A DNA stretch of 44,521 nucleotides from an uncultured Prevotella sp. (GCA_900546345.1 URCI01000021.1:1-44521); one strand, 5' to 3'; shown: positions 25,714 to 34,276, numbered from the stretch's first letter. Notes: a model not told the origin generated them from the letters alone. Numbers and translations: made by a program.

Positions 25714-26406
25714 TTACTGAGCCTTGATGACTTTGCTGACTTGCTCGGCGATTTTCTTCACGGTCTTCATCGAAGCTTTTGCCAGTTCGGCCTTGCGCTG
25801 TGGCTGATAAGCCGAGAAATAGTTCTGTCCACTGGTGAGCTTCTGCTCGTCACTGTCGTAGAGCGAGTAATTGACAAAGTGATACATCATCGGCATAGGT
25901 TTCTCGGTGTAGCGCAGATACTGTGCGTCGATGACCAGCAGATACTGTGCTCCGGCGGCCTGCATGGCTTTTTTCAGATCGGCTTTGTTGATCGCAGAGA
26001 GGTCGGCACGAAGGTTCTCGCCCTCGCCCGTGAGCAAGATATTGCTCACGATGGGCTGCCAGAGGCTGCCATTAAGCATGTGGTCGTCCATGTTGACGAA
26101 ATGGAGACCGGTACCGGCCTTTTGGAGATTGTGCTCCACCACACCATTGTAGACTTGGTTGACACTGTCCTGGGCGACATCGGTGTTCTCGGCCAGGAGA
26201 TAGTCATCGTAGTAGTTTGACTTTACGTTGTCTAAAGCGCGGATCACCAGCACACGGCTGTTGACGGCGATATTGTCTTCATGGGTCTTAGGCGCCGTGT
26301 TTTCCGATCCAGCACGAACAGCCATTGGAATAAACATCATCACGGTCATCAGGAAAGCGCCGAAGCGGGAAGACCACACTACAAATGATTGCATCTGTCT
26401 TTTCAT
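25714..26406 (-). CDS. Secreted protein of unknown function, first gene of the receptor operon
   Basis: Length 230 residues. The N-terminal export signal is long (charged MKRQ, hydrophobic about 14-30, ending AVRAG); a second Met at residue 5 is an alternative start. No family is recognised. The mature part begins NSRVLVIRALDNVKSNYYDDY and holds a mixed alpha/beta pattern with AQYLLVIDAQYLRY; the end is a basic helix (LAKASMKTVKKIAEQVSKVIKA). It precedes the Oar-like receptor and phosphodiesterase genes, so it is probably a periplasmic or surface partner of that uptake system. Confidence 0.75.
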   Translation of the reverse strand: MKRQMQSFVVWSSRFGAFLMTVMMFIPMAVRAGSENTAPKTHEDNIAVNSRVLVIRALDNVKSNYYDDYLLAENTDVAQDSVNQVYNGVVEHNLQKAGTGLHFVNMDDHMLNGSLWQPIVSNILLTGEGENLRADLSAINKADLKKAMQAAGAQYLLVIDAQYLRYTEKPMPMMYHFVNYSLYDSDEQKLTSGQNYFSAYQPQRKAELAKASMKTVKKIAEQVSKVIKAQ

Positions 26407-26481
26407 TGTCTTTGATTATATATAAAATGTGTATTTTGTCGATCATTAACTTTCAGTGGCAAAATTACACATTCAGGGTTA

Positions 26482-26510
26482 CAAAGGTATTGCACCCACA
26501 TTGCAATCAA
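26482..26510 (-). promoter_or_regulatory. Promoter of the secreted protein / receptor / GDPD operon
   Basis: Minus strand: TTG (26510-26508), an 18-bp spacer, TACCTTTG (26489-26482). A second, weaker TAATTTTG lies at 26467-26460. The leader is about 70 or 50 nt. Confidence 0.6.
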
Positions 26511-26574
26511 ATGATAATAAGACTTGAAGCCGTCACGCAAATAAGAAGTTCATGCAAAATCATGGGATAAGCCT

Positions 26575-26604
26575 TTGATTTATCGATAATTTGTTTTATC
26601 TTTG
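26575..26604 (+). promoter_or_regulatory. Promoter of the metallophosphoesterase gene
   Basis: TTG (26575-26577), a 19-bp spacer, TATCTTTG (26597-26604); an almost ideal pair. The start codon follows 17 bp later, so the leader is about 10-14 nt. Confidence 0.75.
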
Positions 26605-26621
26605 CGAGAAAAGTAGCGATT

Positions 26622-27383
26622 ATGAACATTCTGATGATCCCTGATATTCATGGACGTGCTTTCTGGGAAGAAGCAGTCAACGATTTGGCCAACCATCGCC
26701 GCGAATTCGACGAGGTGGTCTTCTTAGGCGATTATTTCGACCCCTACCCTACCGAGAACATCAGTGAGTGCCAGGCCATCAGCAACTGGGAAAGACTCTA
26801 CGACACACTCTTCGGCACCTATCTCATGTGTGCTCCGGTCTTTCTCATTGGCAATCACGACGCCCACTACATCAGCAAGGTATTTGCCGCCAAAGCCACC
26901 AGCAGCCGTAAGTCAGAACGACATCTACATACCATCGAAGGCATCTTCGAGGATCGCCACCGCATGTTTCAAGTCGCTTTCGAGACGACCATAGGCAACA
27001 AAAGGGTGCTCTTCACTCATGCCGGAATCAACCGCGGGTGGGCCGAGCGCCATAAAGACCTCATCGGCACAGTCAGCGCAGACAGTCTCAACCTTCTCAC
27101 CAAGAGTGACGAAGGGTGGCTCGCTCTTTCCGATGTGGGCGAGGAACGAGGCGGATGGGCTAAGACGGGAGGCCCCATGTGGGCCGATGTCAGCGAGCAC
27201 TACGATGCCGACGGGAAGCCATACGCCATCGACGGCTATGACTACGAGATCTTCGCACATACACGCAAGAATGAGCCGGTCATCAACGACTCCTTTGCAA
27301 TGCTCGACGCTCAGCGACCCTTCATCCTCGCCGACGACTGCACCATTCACGAATACAGCGAGGCCGACAAACTGGGGCTATGA
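26622..27383 (+). CDS. Calcineurin-like metallophosphoesterase
   Basis: Cytoplasmic two-metal phosphoesterase, 253 residues. The motifs in order are DIHG (D8, H10), GDYFD (about 36-40), GNHDAHY (about 77-83), THAG (about 130-133) and a later FAHTRKN histidine. This is the protein-phosphatase/Ap4A-hydrolase-like pattern, and the short length with no targeting signal suits a small soluble enzyme. The substrate cannot be told from sequence (phosphoprotein, dinucleotide or nucleotide). It is monocistronic, with a strong promoter and a hairpin after the stop. Confidence 0.88.
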   Translation: MNILMIPDIHGRAFWEEAVNDLANHRREFDEVVFLGDYFDPYPTENISECQAISNWERLYDTLFGTYLMCAPVFLIGNHDAHYISKVFAAKATSSRKSERHLHTIEGIFEDRHRMFQVAFETTIGNKRVLFTHAGINRGWAERHKDLIGTVSADSLNLLTKSDEGWLALSDVGEERGGWAKTGGPMWADVSEHYDADGKPYAIDGYDYEIFAHTRKNEPVINDSFAMLDAQRPFILADDCTIHEYSEADKLGL

Positions 27384-27442
27384 TGCACAAAAGGAAAATA
27401 AATGTAGAATTTACATGGTCGCACAGCGACTGAGAACCTAAG

Positions 27443-27472
27443 AAAGCGGCTCCGCTCACACGGAGCCGCTTT
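27443..27472 (+). terminator. Terminator after the metallophosphoesterase gene
   Basis: Perfect 12-bp stem AAAGCGGCTCCG / CGGAGCCGCTTT with a 6-nt loop. Only three T follow, so termination strength is uncertain. Positions 27473-27655 show no gene and no clear TAnnTTTG element before the sigma factor gene. Confidence 0.7.
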
Positions 27473-27655
27473 ACCATATATCTATTATTAGTACTCACTC
27501 GTACCCGTTTTTGTACGCTCTCAATATTTTTAAACTGATCCTCACACAGAGCCACAGCGAGCACAAAAGAAGGCAGCACAAAAAAATAATATTGAGATTT
27601 GCGTAGCGTTTTTACATTTTTATCGTATTAGTAACAAACGCATCCGAAAATCTGA

Positions 27656-28159
27656 ATGGAAATTAGCGAGTTCATAGAATATGTAAAGCGATACCGACCT
27701 GAATTTGTCGGCATCGCACGCCACTATTTCCATGATGAGCGCGAGGTGGAAGATGCCGTGCAAGATGCGCTGATTCGTTTGTGGATGGCAAGGAAAAGGA
27801 TAGAGCCACCCGAACGATTCCACGAATATGGAGCAATAGCTACAAGAAACGTCTGCCTCGACAAAATAAGGGGAAGGCACGGCTATAACTTTGTGGAAGT
27901 GGATTGGGCGGAAGGCAAGACATCCGGCCCTACACCGCAATCGATGCTGGAAGAGTCTGAAAACGAACGGCTGATGCAGCAATGTATGAAAGGACTTCCT
28001 GCTAAATACAAGGAACTGATACAGATGAGAAACGGTGAGGGGTTGAGTTATAAGGACATAGCAAACCTCATTGGCAGTACAGAGTCATCTGTACGCGGTA
28101 TGGTGGCGAAGGCACGGGCGATGCTCATCACGCAATTCAACGAAAGGAGAAAGAAATGA
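27656..28159 (+). CDS. ECF-type RNA polymerase sigma factor
   Basis: Length 167 residues. Region 2 is GIARHYFHDEREVEDAVQDALIRLWMA, with the DAVQD core-binding helix and the RNVCLDKIRG region 2.4 segment. Region 4 is LPAKYKELIQMRNGEGLSYKDIANLIGSTESSVRGMVAKARAML. There is no region 1 or 3, as in ECF sigmas. Its stop overlaps the next start (ATGA at 28156-28159), the usual coupling to a membrane anti-sigma. It probably drives its own operon, including the outer-membrane protein at 30660. No house-keeping -7 element was seen upstream, which is compatible with self-activation. Confidence 0.92.
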   Translation: MEISEFIEYVKRYRPEFVGIARHYFHDEREVEDAVQDALIRLWMARKRIEPPERFHEYGAIATRNVCLDKIRGRHGYNFVEVDWAEGKTSGPTPQSMLEESENERLMQQCMKGLPAKYKELIQMRNGEGLSYKDIANLIGSTESSVRGMVAKARAMLITQFNERRKK

Positions 28160-28860
28160 AGAAAGAAGAGTACATAGGACAGCTTCTCAAGAAGTTTATG
28201 CAAGCAGAGACTTCCGAGCAACAGGAGTCTGAGCTTGCTGACTATTTCCGTCGGGCCGAGAAGCTCCCTGAAGAAAGGGAGGCTTACAAGCAATACTTCA
28301 AGGCCTTCGACTCTGGAAAGGCGTCTTTCAATACGGGTCACTCAACACCAATATTAAGAAGGTATTGGCACTACGCTGTTGCTTGTGTTGCTGCAATGGC
28401 AGTCTGTGCTGTTGCGTTGAGGTATACCTTATACACTTCAGAAGGCGGTAAAAGGCTGGCTACAGAGACATCCAAGCAGGTGCAACAGACGGTAGCCCGA
28501 AAAGCGACAGACACAACCGACGTGAAAGGAAATCCATTAACAACGCTCGGGGCAAAGACTAACTCATCCGGAAAGGTATGCATGAAGCGAAGCGGCAACA
28601 GCACAAGCAGAAAGGCAAGCAGCACTGGGTACGTCCCTGTTCCCCAACCTGTCGCAGCGACTGAAACCCGGCACTATGCTATCACATCAACAGAGACGAG
28701 GGTCGAAGAGCCTTCCCATCAAAGACGGGCCGCCGACATCGACGCCTCTGTCGCTTACATCAAATCAAGAGGTGAGAATCTTGAGAGACAAGTCTTGGCT
28801 TCAAAAGGCTACATTGAGTATAACATGGGTATCAACAAAGACTTAGAGCAGAATTTATGA
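28156..28860 (+). CDS. Single-pass membrane protein, candidate anti-sigma factor
   Basis: Length 234 residues. The N-terminal about 68 residues are charged and helical (QLLKKFMQAETSEQQESELADYF), followed by one membrane segment (about 71-91). A periplasmic part rich in Ser/Thr/Lys comes next, ending in a helix (SVAYIKSRGENLERQVLASKG). The arrangement of a cytoplasmic N-domain, TM and periplasmic C-domain, with a 4-bp overlap with the sigma gene, is that of anti-sigma factors. It does not show the FecR domain, so the assignment is by context. The stop overlaps the next start (28857-28860). Confidence 0.65.
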   Translation: MKKEEYIGQLLKKFMQAETSEQQESELADYFRRAEKLPEEREAYKQYFKAFDSGKASFNTGHSTPILRRYWHYAVACVAAMAVCAVALRYTLYTSEGGKRLATETSKQVQQTVARKATDTTDVKGNPLTTLGAKTNSSGKVCMKRSGNSTSRKASSTGYVPVPQPVAATETRHYAITSTETRVEEPSHQRRAADIDASVAYIKSRGENLERQVLASKGYIEYNMGINKDLEQNL

Positions 28861-29954
28861 AAAAGATGATAATGCTTGCTGCGTGTGTCTCTTTTGCGCT
28901 GGCATCGCTGGCACAAAAGCCCAACCCGGCTATAGTGAAACTCTTTAATGAGTTTGGCCATGCCGACATAGAACGCACCTATTCTGCCGACAACAAAGGG
29001 CAGGAGTACTACCTCGCGCTCTACAAGCTCCCCAAAGCCGACATGGATGATCTCATACAGTATAACAGGTTGGGACAGGCTGACTTTCCTTTCCAATTAG
29101 AGGGAACAAAGGAGTATATAGACTCTCAGCTCAAAGAAAGCGCGAAGGCTCAGCATGATGAATCCATGATAAAGCCTGTCATCAAGCATACGCTTGACAG
29201 TCTTGCTCCGTTGTCAAAAGAATGCTACCACTATGAAGTGCACAATGGCTTGAGTGATACCACCAAATATGTACTTGCGTTGAACAACATGCCGGAGGAC
29301 TTATTTCGGCAGCGAGTAAAAGGGCGAGTAGAGAAGAAAGCGGGTAATGAATTCATTGACTATTTCAGCTACAACAGAGGTACTTTCCTGCATTATATTT
29401 TGCCACCACTACAGAGAAGCTCACTGGCGACCCTTTATACTGAAGAATCGCTCAAGACTCATATAGAAGCTATCCTGACAAAATACAAAGGGAAGAAGTA
29501 CACTGTCAGTTATGATATTAATTCGGGCGCTAACATCTATCCGCAGGATTGGTATATATTAAAACACTCTGACGAGTCACATTCCAAGAGCTATGGGACA
29601 CATTATTATATCCCTACAACCAAAAATGTGCAGAACGGCCTTGTAAAGGAAATCGCAGAAGCAATTACTCAGTTTCTGACGTCTACATCTGACACGTCAG
29701 AATATAGCCTTTTCTATACCCTTCCTTTAGGAAATGCCAAGTACAACAGTTCTGCTTACGACCATCTGATATTTTGCATAGCAGAAAGTAGCGGACGGCA
29801 TTTCAGCATCAACATGAAGATGACCGACAATGGGCTTCATGTGTTGTTGCTGTCAAATGAAGGAGAATGGCTTATTCCCCGACGGTCATGGTGGAAAATC
29901 AAAGCCATCAGAGGGGAGAACATTGTGTATGAGAAAGATTTCCAAAACGACTAA
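28857..29954 (+). CDS. Secreted protein of unknown function (sigma operon gene 3)
   Basis: Length 365 residues with a clear signal peptide (KKMIMLAACVSFALASLAQ). The first 70 residues after it (NPAIVKLFNEFGHADIERTYS) resemble the short DUF4252-like or DUF6108-like secreted proteins that follow ECF sigma/anti-sigma pairs in Bacteroidetes, but the remaining region is not recognised. No cysteines suggest a lipoprotein. The start overlaps the anti-sigma candidate's stop as ATGA. It is likely periplasmic or surface-exposed and cotranscribed with the sigma factor. Function unknown. Confidence 0.7.
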   Translation: MKKMIMLAACVSFALASLAQKPNPAIVKLFNEFGHADIERTYSADNKGQEYYLALYKLPKADMDDLIQYNRLGQADFPFQLEGTKEYIDSQLKESAKAQHDESMIKPVIKHTLDSLAPLSKECYHYEVHNGLSDTTKYVLALNNMPEDLFRQRVKGRVEKKAGNEFIDYFSYNRGTFLHYILPPLQRSSLATLYTEESLKTHIEAILTKYKGKKYTVSYDINSGANIYPQDWYILKHSDESHSKSYGTHYYIPTTKNVQNGLVKEIAEAITQFLTSTSDTSEYSLFYTLPLGNAKYNSSAYDHLIFCIAESSGRHFSINMKMTDNGLHVLLLSNEGEWLIPRRSWWKIKAIRGENIVYEKDFQND

Positions 29955-29964
29955 TAGCCCTTCC

Positions 29965-30633
29965 ATGAAAAAGATATTGTTGATATTGATGGTATGTATA
30001 AACGCCATCACATTGGCTGCACAAAAGCCGGGCGTGTATAAGAGAATAAGTTGCAAAGCTGGTGCCGAAACCAATATGCCCCTTAAGAATGAATATATGA
30101 TCGTCGGCATCAATGGCAGCACGATGCTTTTAGAACCTTATGTCCAGCGTAATTCCCACAATGGAAAAGAAAGGATCCGCTTTCGAATAAAGCCGGGCTT
30201 TCTTCAGTCCGACGGAAGCAACAGCGACTCGACATACACCGTAACGGCCAATCCACCGGAAGTAGAGGATTTGGTCAGCCTCCTCTCAAGGGATTTTACG
30301 ACTCCGGTCAACAAAGTCCTTGGCGTGTGGTATCTTGAGGTTTCAGGCATCAAATGCTACAAGATATTCTCTCCGACACGTTCATTGCTGCTCTTTATCT
30401 ACGAATCGCCGCAAGGCAGCACAGATACGGCCAATGCTATTCTGGAGGCTGTGAACTATGGCAAAGACCAAATCGTCGCCGAGGATGGTACAAGGTATTC
30501 GGTCCGTTGGAAAGATGCTGACACAATGGTCGTAGCTTACGCCGTGGACGGCAAGCGACATAATGAGGAATGGACCCGTTCCAAACTTCCAGCTTACCTC
30601 TCTGGACTATTCACGTCACCTGGCACAAACTAA
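29965..30633 (+). CDS. Secreted protein of unknown function (sigma operon gene 4)
   Basis: Length 222 residues from MKKILLILMVC, chosen because it begins a proper signal peptide (cleavage near AAQ, residue 19) 10 bp after the previous stop; the frame extends 45 codons upstream without protein-like sequence. The mature part looks beta-rich (GVYKRISCKAGAETNMPLKNEYMIVG; YEVS-like turns) and matches no family that I recognise. It lies 26 bp before the outer-membrane protein gene. Confidence 0.7.
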   Translation: MKKILLILMVCINAITLAAQKPGVYKRISCKAGAETNMPLKNEYMIVGINGSTMLLEPYVQRNSHNGKERIRFRIKPGFLQSDGSNSDSTYTVTANPPEVEDLVSLLSRDFTTPVNKVLGVWYLEVSGIKCYKIFSPTRSLLLFIYESPQGSTDTANAILEAVNYGKDQIVAEDGTRYSVRWKDADTMVVAYAVDGKRHNEEWTRSKLPAYLSGLFTSPGTN

Positions 30634-30659
30634 AACAAGGATTATAGTCTATCGTCACC

Positions 30660-33452
30660 ATGAACAAAATCGCTTCTTTTTTTATCTTGGCATTATTATT
30701 CTGTCTGTCAGCCAAGGCTGCCGAAAGCAATCATAACGTACAGGGGCGTGTGGCCGACAAGATAACCGGCGACCCCATACCCGCCAAAGTGTTCTTGATG
30801 GATGCCGACAGCACCATCATAGCCAGTACCGAAGCCGCCATTGAGGAAGCCCCTTACCAAGGTCAGATAGCCTTGTATGTGTTCAATGACAAGCGGCTGC
30901 AAAAGGGAAAGTACATCATCAAGGCATCCATGTCTGGCTACAAGGACGCTTATGAGAACGTGACGTTGCAAAGTCAGCGACAGACCGTGCTGATAGCCAA
31001 GCCCATACTGATGGAGCATGATGTTCACGAACTGCAAGAAGTGACCGTCAAAGCTACGAAGATAAAGATGGTGATGCGCGGTGATACGATTGTGTATAAT
31101 GCCTATGCCTTCAATCTGGCGGAAGGCAGCATGCTCGACGCACTCGTCTCCCGACTGCCGGGGGCACGGCTGACGAGAGACGGACAGATATTTGTCAACG
31201 GGCGACTCGTCAAGAGCCTGCTTGTCAACGGCCGGGATTTCTTCAGTGGCAATCCGAAGATGGCTCTGGAGAACCTGCCTTCCTATACGGTCAGCAAGAT
31301 CAAGGTCTATGACCGGGAGGGGCAAAGCTCTCGTCTGATGCAGAGGGACATGGGCGACAAGAGCCTGGTGATGGATGTCAAACTGAAGAAGGAATACTAC
31401 GCCACCCTCTTTGGCAACGTCGAGGCAGGAGTGGGCACCGACGGCCGCTTTGCGCTGAAAGGCTTCGGTATGAAGTCTTCTCGCAAAGAGATGTTCTTCG
31501 CTTTCACCAACATCAACAACCTCAGTGACAACCAGAAAGCCGACATGAATGGTCAATGGACTCCGCAGGAAACGCCCAACGGTCTGCTGACCAACCGCTC
31601 TGCCAATGTCAGCTATGCGAGATTCTATGACAGCAGTATGGACAAGTGGTTCAGCACGCAAAACACCATATCGCATGATGACATTGACTGGCAAACGAGG
31701 AAAAACGCAGAGACCTTCCTGCCAGGAGGCAACCTTATCAGACAGTCGATGGGCCAAACGGACACGAAGGCAACAGTCTTTGACAGCCAGAATGCCTTGC
31801 ACTATGGCGAAAGCGGCAAATACTCCACCATGACCAGCCTCAACTTCCACTATCAGCGCAACAGAAAATACACAGACGCATACGCGGCCAGTTCCGATTC
31901 AACCTCCTTATTGAATGAACTCATGGAGCGGAGCAAGGACAAAAGCGAGAACTTTCATTTGACATTGACTAACAGCAGTACGCTGAAATATATCACCGAC
32001 CTGCTGCATTCCGATTTCAGTATGGAGTATGACAAGCTTCACGGCAACACCTTCTCACTCTACGACCTGAGGTATGAGGAGGCAAGTCTGTCCCGCGACT
32101 TCCGCAACAAATACCTGGCAAGCGACAGCAGACACTGGGATGTGAAGGAGGGCATTGCCTACGACTGGAACTGGCCGGGATGGAGCCTGCGCCCACAATA
32201 CCAGTACGAATATAAATACAACAAGACCAATAGCGCCCTCTACAGGCTTGACAAACTTGAAAACTGCGACAGCACGCACTACGACCTCCTTCCGTCTTCG
32301 CGGGCGGCCCTGCTGAAGGTCCTGGATGACAACAACAGCTATTATTACACAGAATACCAGAATCACCACCGGCTGATGTTGGAATGGGAAATCCATACTG
32401 CCACCGGCCACAATAAGATGAACATCGAATACGGCTACATCCGCCTACCCCTTCGCTTCGTCAACAAGAACCTTTATTACACGCGCATGGGCCGTCACGA
32501 CGTGTCTGCACATGAAGTGTTCTTCGAGCCGGAAGCCTACTTCACGGGCGGCAAGTCGGTCAGATGGGAACTGAATGCCAGCATAAAGTCAGAGATTCCC
32601 GATTTGGTCAAGAAGGTTGACTACCGCGATGACTCTGACCCGTTGTTTCTCTTCTCTGGCAACCCGAATCTGAAAAACATCCATCGTTATCAGGCTTCGC
32701 TTCTCTTGCGCCATGAGGGAGAAGGACAACGAATATGGAATGCATCGGTGAAATACAACAAGACCGACAACGACATCGCATACGCAACTCTTTACGACAT
32801 GAGCACGGGCATCTCCACCCTCATGCCTGTCAGCGTAAACGGCAATTGGCGCATGGAAGGACAGACGGGGCTGAACCTGCCATTAGACAGCGCACGCCGA
32901 TGGACGATTGGCAACCAACTGTCCGTGCGCTACGACCACAATGTCGACATGACAACTACCGAGAAGGACGCGGCAAGCATGCGCAGCGTCGTAAACAACT
33001 GGCAGTTGGAAGATGAGGTAAAGCTGAACTTCCGCCCGAATGACCGTATGGAGTTTGCTCTTCTGGCCGGTGGGACGTACTACTTTATCCACAGCCGGCG
33101 CAACGGCTTCAACAATGTCCATGCCGGTGACTACAAAGTAGGCCTTACGACAGAGTTTCAACTCCCATGGAGCATTGCCTTTGGCTCGGACATGACATTA
33201 TACGCCCGTCGGGGGTACTACGAAAGTATGATGAACACTACTGACTGGGTGTGGAATGCTCATCTGAGCCGCAGCTTGATGAAGGGTGCGCTGGTCGTCA
33301 AACTCACAGTTTTCGACCTGTTACACCAACTGACCAACACCCGCTATGAGATGAACGCCCAAGGCCGTACAGAAGTTTGGTACAACAGCCTTCCCCGCTA
33401 TATGATGCTCTCACTGGCGTGGAAGTTCAATGCCAGCCCCAAACGGAAGTAG
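30660..33452 (+). CDS. Outer-membrane beta-barrel protein, CarboxypepD_reg/plug type
   Basis: Length 930 residues. Signal peptide 1-21. CarboxypepD_reg domain about 26-115 (VQGRVADKITGDPIPAKVFL). Plug-like domain about 135-215 (GDTIVYNAYAF, MLDALVSRLPGARLTRDGQIFVNG, SLLVNGRDFFSG). The remainder is a barrel with alternating aromatic strands, ending MLSLAWKFNASPKRK. The end is atypical, since barrel proteins usually stop at the aromatic; here nine more residues follow. This family is often annotated as TonB-dependent receptor-like or OMP_b-brl. It is the presumed target of the linked ECF sigma factor. Confidence 0.85.
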   Translation: MNKIASFFILALLFCLSAKAAESNHNVQGRVADKITGDPIPAKVFLMDADSTIIASTEAAIEEAPYQGQIALYVFNDKRLQKGKYIIKASMSGYKDAYENVTLQSQRQTVLIAKPILMEHDVHELQEVTVKATKIKMVMRGDTIVYNAYAFNLAEGSMLDALVSRLPGARLTRDGQIFVNGRLVKSLLVNGRDFFSGNPKMALENLPSYTVSKIKVYDREGQSSRLMQRDMGDKSLVMDVKLKKEYYATLFGNVEAGVGTDGRFALKGFGMKSSRKEMFFAFTNINNLSDNQKADMNGQWTPQETPNGLLTNRSANVSYARFYDSSMDKWFSTQNTISHDDIDWQTRKNAETFLPGGNLIRQSMGQTDTKATVFDSQNALHYGESGKYSTMTSLNFHYQRNRKYTDAYAASSDSTSLLNELMERSKDKSENFHLTLTNSSTLKYITDLLHSDFSMEYDKLHGNTFSLYDLRYEEASLSRDFRNKYLASDSRHWDVKEGIAYDWNWPGWSLRPQYQYEYKYNKTNSALYRLDKLENCDSTHYDLLPSSRAALLKVLDDNNSYYYTEYQNHHRLMLEWEIHTATGHNKMNIEYGYIRLPLRFVNKNLYYTRMGRHDVSAHEVFFEPEAYFTGGKSVRWELNASIKSEIPDLVKKVDYRDDSDPLFLFSGNPNLKNIHRYQASLLLRHEGEGQRIWNASVKYNKTDNDIAYATLYDMSTGISTLMPVSVNGNWRMEGQTGLNLPLDSARRWTIGNQLSVRYDHNVDMTTTEKDAASMRSVVNNWQLEDEVKLNFRPNDRMEFALLAGGTYYFIHSRRNGFNNVHAGDYKVGLTTEFQLPWSIAFGSDMTLYARRGYYESMMNTTDWVWNAHLSRSLMKGALVVKLTVFDLLHQLTNTRYEMNAQGRTEVWYNSLPRYMMLSLAWKFNASPKRK

Positions 33453-33582
33453 CGAAAAAGAAGAGAAGGAAAAAGATGGGGTCAATACGGCGCACTGGAT
33501 AAAGCATGGGAAGGAGAATGGGAGTTTTCTGCTTGATATGCTGGAGGGGAAGCAGACGTGTGCGGATATTTGTAAGAGATGA
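33430..33582 (+). CDS. Possible 50-residue ORF overlapping the barrel gene end
   Basis: Starts inside the last codons of the barrel gene in the +1 frame and runs 50 codons (MPAPNGSSEKEEKEKDG..., ending CADICKR). Its TGA overlaps the ATG of the next frame (ATGA at 33579-33582), the coupling style used elsewhere in this operon. Lys/Glu-rich at first. No family is recognised. It could be chance, or a decayed partner of the following frame. Confidence 0.35.
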   Translation: MPAPNGSSEKEEKEKDGVNTAHWIKHGKENGSFLLDMLEGKQTCADICKR

Positions 33583-33974
33583 CGGCAAGCGTCTTGAGCA
33601 ATACCGATGTTCTTCTGACCGCCATCAACGACTTCACCGTCTTCAAGAACGAACTTCTGAAGAGCATTCCCAAGAAGGTCGAGGCAAACCTGTCGCAGAA
33701 GCATGAGACATTGCTCGAAAAGTTCTGCAAGCACCGCATCTATTACATCCTCTCGCTTGTATTCTCCATTGCTTTCGGCACATGCTTCACTGTTCTCTTC
33801 TGGTTCCGCAATGCGCAGCTCGGCGACAAAGTGAAGGAAGTGGAGCAGCAAAAGAAAGGCTATTAGGAGTTTGGGAACTGGGGATAATACATGAAGGAGA
33901 AGAATCCCAATTCATGGAAGAAGTGGGAGAGCGGTGAAATCAAGTACACTCCGGCTCCCGACAAGCGGCCGTAG
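33579..33974 (+). pseudogene. Small one-TM protein frame interrupted by two stops
   Basis: Codons 1-95 give a complete-looking small protein with a coiled N-half and one membrane segment (about 55-74, YYILSLVFSIAFGTCFTVLFW). After the TAG at 33864-33866 the same frame continues EFGNWG, TAA (33885-33887), YMKEKNPNSWKKWESGEIKY and ends at 33974. The tail keeps a protein-like composition, so the ancestral product was probably about 130 residues and has been shortened by nonsense mutations. Similar small TM proteins occur beside mobilization genes, but I cannot assign the family. Confidence 0.5.
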
Positions 33975-33982
33975 AAAGCATC

Positions 33983-34029
33983 AAGCCCCACAGACGGGCA
34001 GCTGAAATGCTGGTCTGTCTGTGGGGCTT
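33983..34029. terminator. GC-rich 13-bp hairpin
   Basis: AAGCCCCACAGAC (33983-33995) pairs perfectly with GTCTGTGGGGCTT (34017-34029), followed by TTCCCTC. It is probably the terminator of the sigma/outer-membrane operon on the plus strand. Confidence 0.65.
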
Positions 34030-34160
34030 TCCCTCTTATTGAAACATGTGTGATAGCCTATGAAATGTTTTCCCGATTGTTTTCCCACCCATTTTTAGTG
34101 TTAAGAAAAGAGATATATCATAGGCTTATCAAGATAGACTTGTTTTTCCACTGTTTTCCC

Positions 34161-34204
34161 GAAAAGAAAATCAGCGGCTTAGAGATGTCTCTAAGTCGCT
34201 GATT
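34161..34204 (-). terminator. Terminator of the former tRNA-Met gene
   Basis: Seventeen-bp arms (34169-34185 and 34188-34204) with one G-T pair and a 2-nt gap. On the minus strand TTCTTTTC follows. It lies 8 bp after the 3' end of the truncated tRNA-Met, where the tRNA's own terminator would be. Confidence 0.75.
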
Positions 34205-34211
34205 ATTAGTG

Positions 34212-34257
34212 TGGACCAGCTAGGGCTTGAACCTAGGACCTCCAGATTATGAGTCTG
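34212..34257 (-). pseudogene. Truncated tRNA-Met 3' fragment, attachment site of the element
   Basis: Minus strand: anticodon arm from CAGA onward with loop CTCATAA (anticodon CAT), variable loop GAGGTC, a perfect T arm CTAGG-TTCAAGC-CCTAG, the acceptor 3' strand CTGGTCC and discriminator A. The 5' half (acceptor 5' strand, D arm) is missing; AT-rich element DNA starts at the first base of the anticodon stem. This is what remains at one end when an element recombines into a tRNA 3' half and restores the tRNA at its other end. Confidence 0.85.
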
Positions 34258-34276
34258 TTAAAATACGTTTTTATGA

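Noticed and set aside
30708..31850. 380-codon open frame antisense to the barrel protein gene
   Set aside because: Shadow of a well-supported plus-strand gene; no signal, motif or promoter.
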